Shown: positions 6,075 to 6,571 of the stretch, one piece after another
Position numbering within the stretch: position 1 is the first letter of the stretch
How the letters are laid out: the number at the start of each line of letters is the position of its first letter
From: AWTP1-13 sp035762425
GTDB lineage: Bacteria > Pseudomonadota > Alphaproteobacteria > Rhizobiales > Hyphomicrobiaceae
NCBI GenBank assembly: GCA_035762425.1
Contig: DASTOW010000027.1
Location: 1-6,571 of the forward strand
Length of the DNA stretch: 6,571 bases
Reading direction: 5' to 3'
The notes under the pieces: model-generated
Told to the model about the DNA's origin: nothing
Database searches by the model: none
The model's input: only the letters and a program-made list of their open reading frames with translations
Program-made: the position numbers and the translations under genes

Positions 6075-6571
6075 TTAAGCCACCGTCAGCTTTTGCAGCG
6101 ACACCAGCTCGGCAATGCCCTTGCGTGCCAGGCTCATCAGCTGATCGAAGCTTTCCTGGCTGAACGGCACCGTCTCGGCGGTGCCCTGCACCTCGACGAT
6201 GCCGCCGGCTCCGGTCATCACGAAATTGGCGTCGGCGTCGGCCGAGGAATCCTCAGGATAGTCAAGGTCAAGCACGGCCGTGCCCTGGTGCAGGCCGCAC
6301 GATACGGCCGCCACATGGTCGCGCAGCACGCCCTCGCGGATCATGTCGCGCGTCTGCATCCACTTTAGGCAGTCGTGCAGCGCTACCCAGGCCCCCGTGA
6401 TGGCAGCCGTGCGGGTGCCGCCGTCGGCCTGGATCACATCGCAGTCGACCGAGATCTGGCGCTCGCCGAGCTTGGGCAAATCGACCACTGCGCGCAGCGC
6501 ACGGCCGATCAGGCGCTGGATTTCCTGAGTGCGGCCGGAGGGATGGCCTACGCTCGCCTCGCGCCGTGTGC
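6075..6571 (-). CDS. rph: Ribonuclease PH, partial (N-terminus beyond the window)
   Basis: RNase PH is a phosphorolytic 3'-to-5' exoribonuclease that trims tRNA precursors and forms a hexameric ring. The C-terminal 164 residues are visible, about two thirds of the usual ~238. They begin TRREASVGHPSGRTQEIQRL, which includes the conserved phosphate-binding GRT segment. Further motifs are DCDVIQADGGTRTAAITGAW, VSCGLHQGTAVLDLDYPEDS and DANFVMTGAGGIVEVQGTAE, with the acidic residues expected around the active site. In many relatives the segment before GRT reads GRPSGRT; here it is GHPSGRT, a mild change. The frame is open to the right edge with no frameshift. The stop TAA is at 6075-6077. A GTG at 6488 lies inside the gene and is not the start. 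Confidence 0.96.
   Translation of the reverse strand, partial: TRREASVGHPSGRTQEIQRLIGRALRAVVDLPKLGERQISVDCDVIQADGGTRTAAITGAWVALHDCLKWMQTRDMIREGVLRDHVAAVSCGLHQGTAVLDLDYPEDSSADADANFVMTGAGGIVEVQGTAETVPFSQESFDQLMSLARKGIAELVSLQKLTVA

Overview
The window is GC-rich DNA with tightly packed genes and no mobile elements, CRISPR arrays or RNA genes that I can see. Gene content and order (rsmI divergent from an LppC/LpoA-like lipoprotein gene, then hemW, rdgB and rph on the minus strand) suggest an alphaproteobacterium, probably Hyphomicrobiales (Rhizobiales). The taxonomic call is an inference from synteny and protein motifs; no search was run.

Layout, left to right. At 1-661 (minus) is the 5' two thirds of rsmI, a 16S rRNA 2'-O-methyltransferase, running off the left edge. 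Its last 27 codons in the window repeat codons 39-65 of the same gene. At 662-803 is a divergent intergenic region with a plausible rsmI promoter. At 804-2057 (plus) is a periplasmic-binding-protein-like lipoprotein of the LppC/'penicillin-binding protein activator' type. It converges on and overlaps by 8 bp the minus-strand set rdgB (3492-4109), a small two-helix membrane protein (3225-3449) and hemW (2050-3228), read in that order. At 4201-5547 (plus) is a BT1-family (folate/biopterin-transporter-like) membrane transporter, starting at TTG. Its stop shares the palindrome CTAG with the stop of a convergent VOC/glyoxalase-fold protein (5544-5966, minus). At 5967-6074 is a short intergenic stretch with a 13-bp tandem repeat and a GC-rich palindrome. 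At 6075-6571 (minus) is rph (RNase PH), running off the right edge.

Most of the set is housekeeping: rRNA methylation (RsmI), tRNA 3' trimming (RNase PH), nucleotide pool cleaning (RdgB), haem trafficking (HemW) and envelope maintenance (the lipoprotein). In many alphaproteobacteria rph, rdgB and hemW lie next to each other in one direction. Here the BT1 transporter and the VOC protein separate rph from rdgB, so rdgB probably needs its own promoter. The observation most worth a second look is the in-frame direct repeat in rsmI, with only synonymous differences between copies. It is either a real internal duplication or an assembly chimera between strain variants. I found no convincing novel multi-gene system here.
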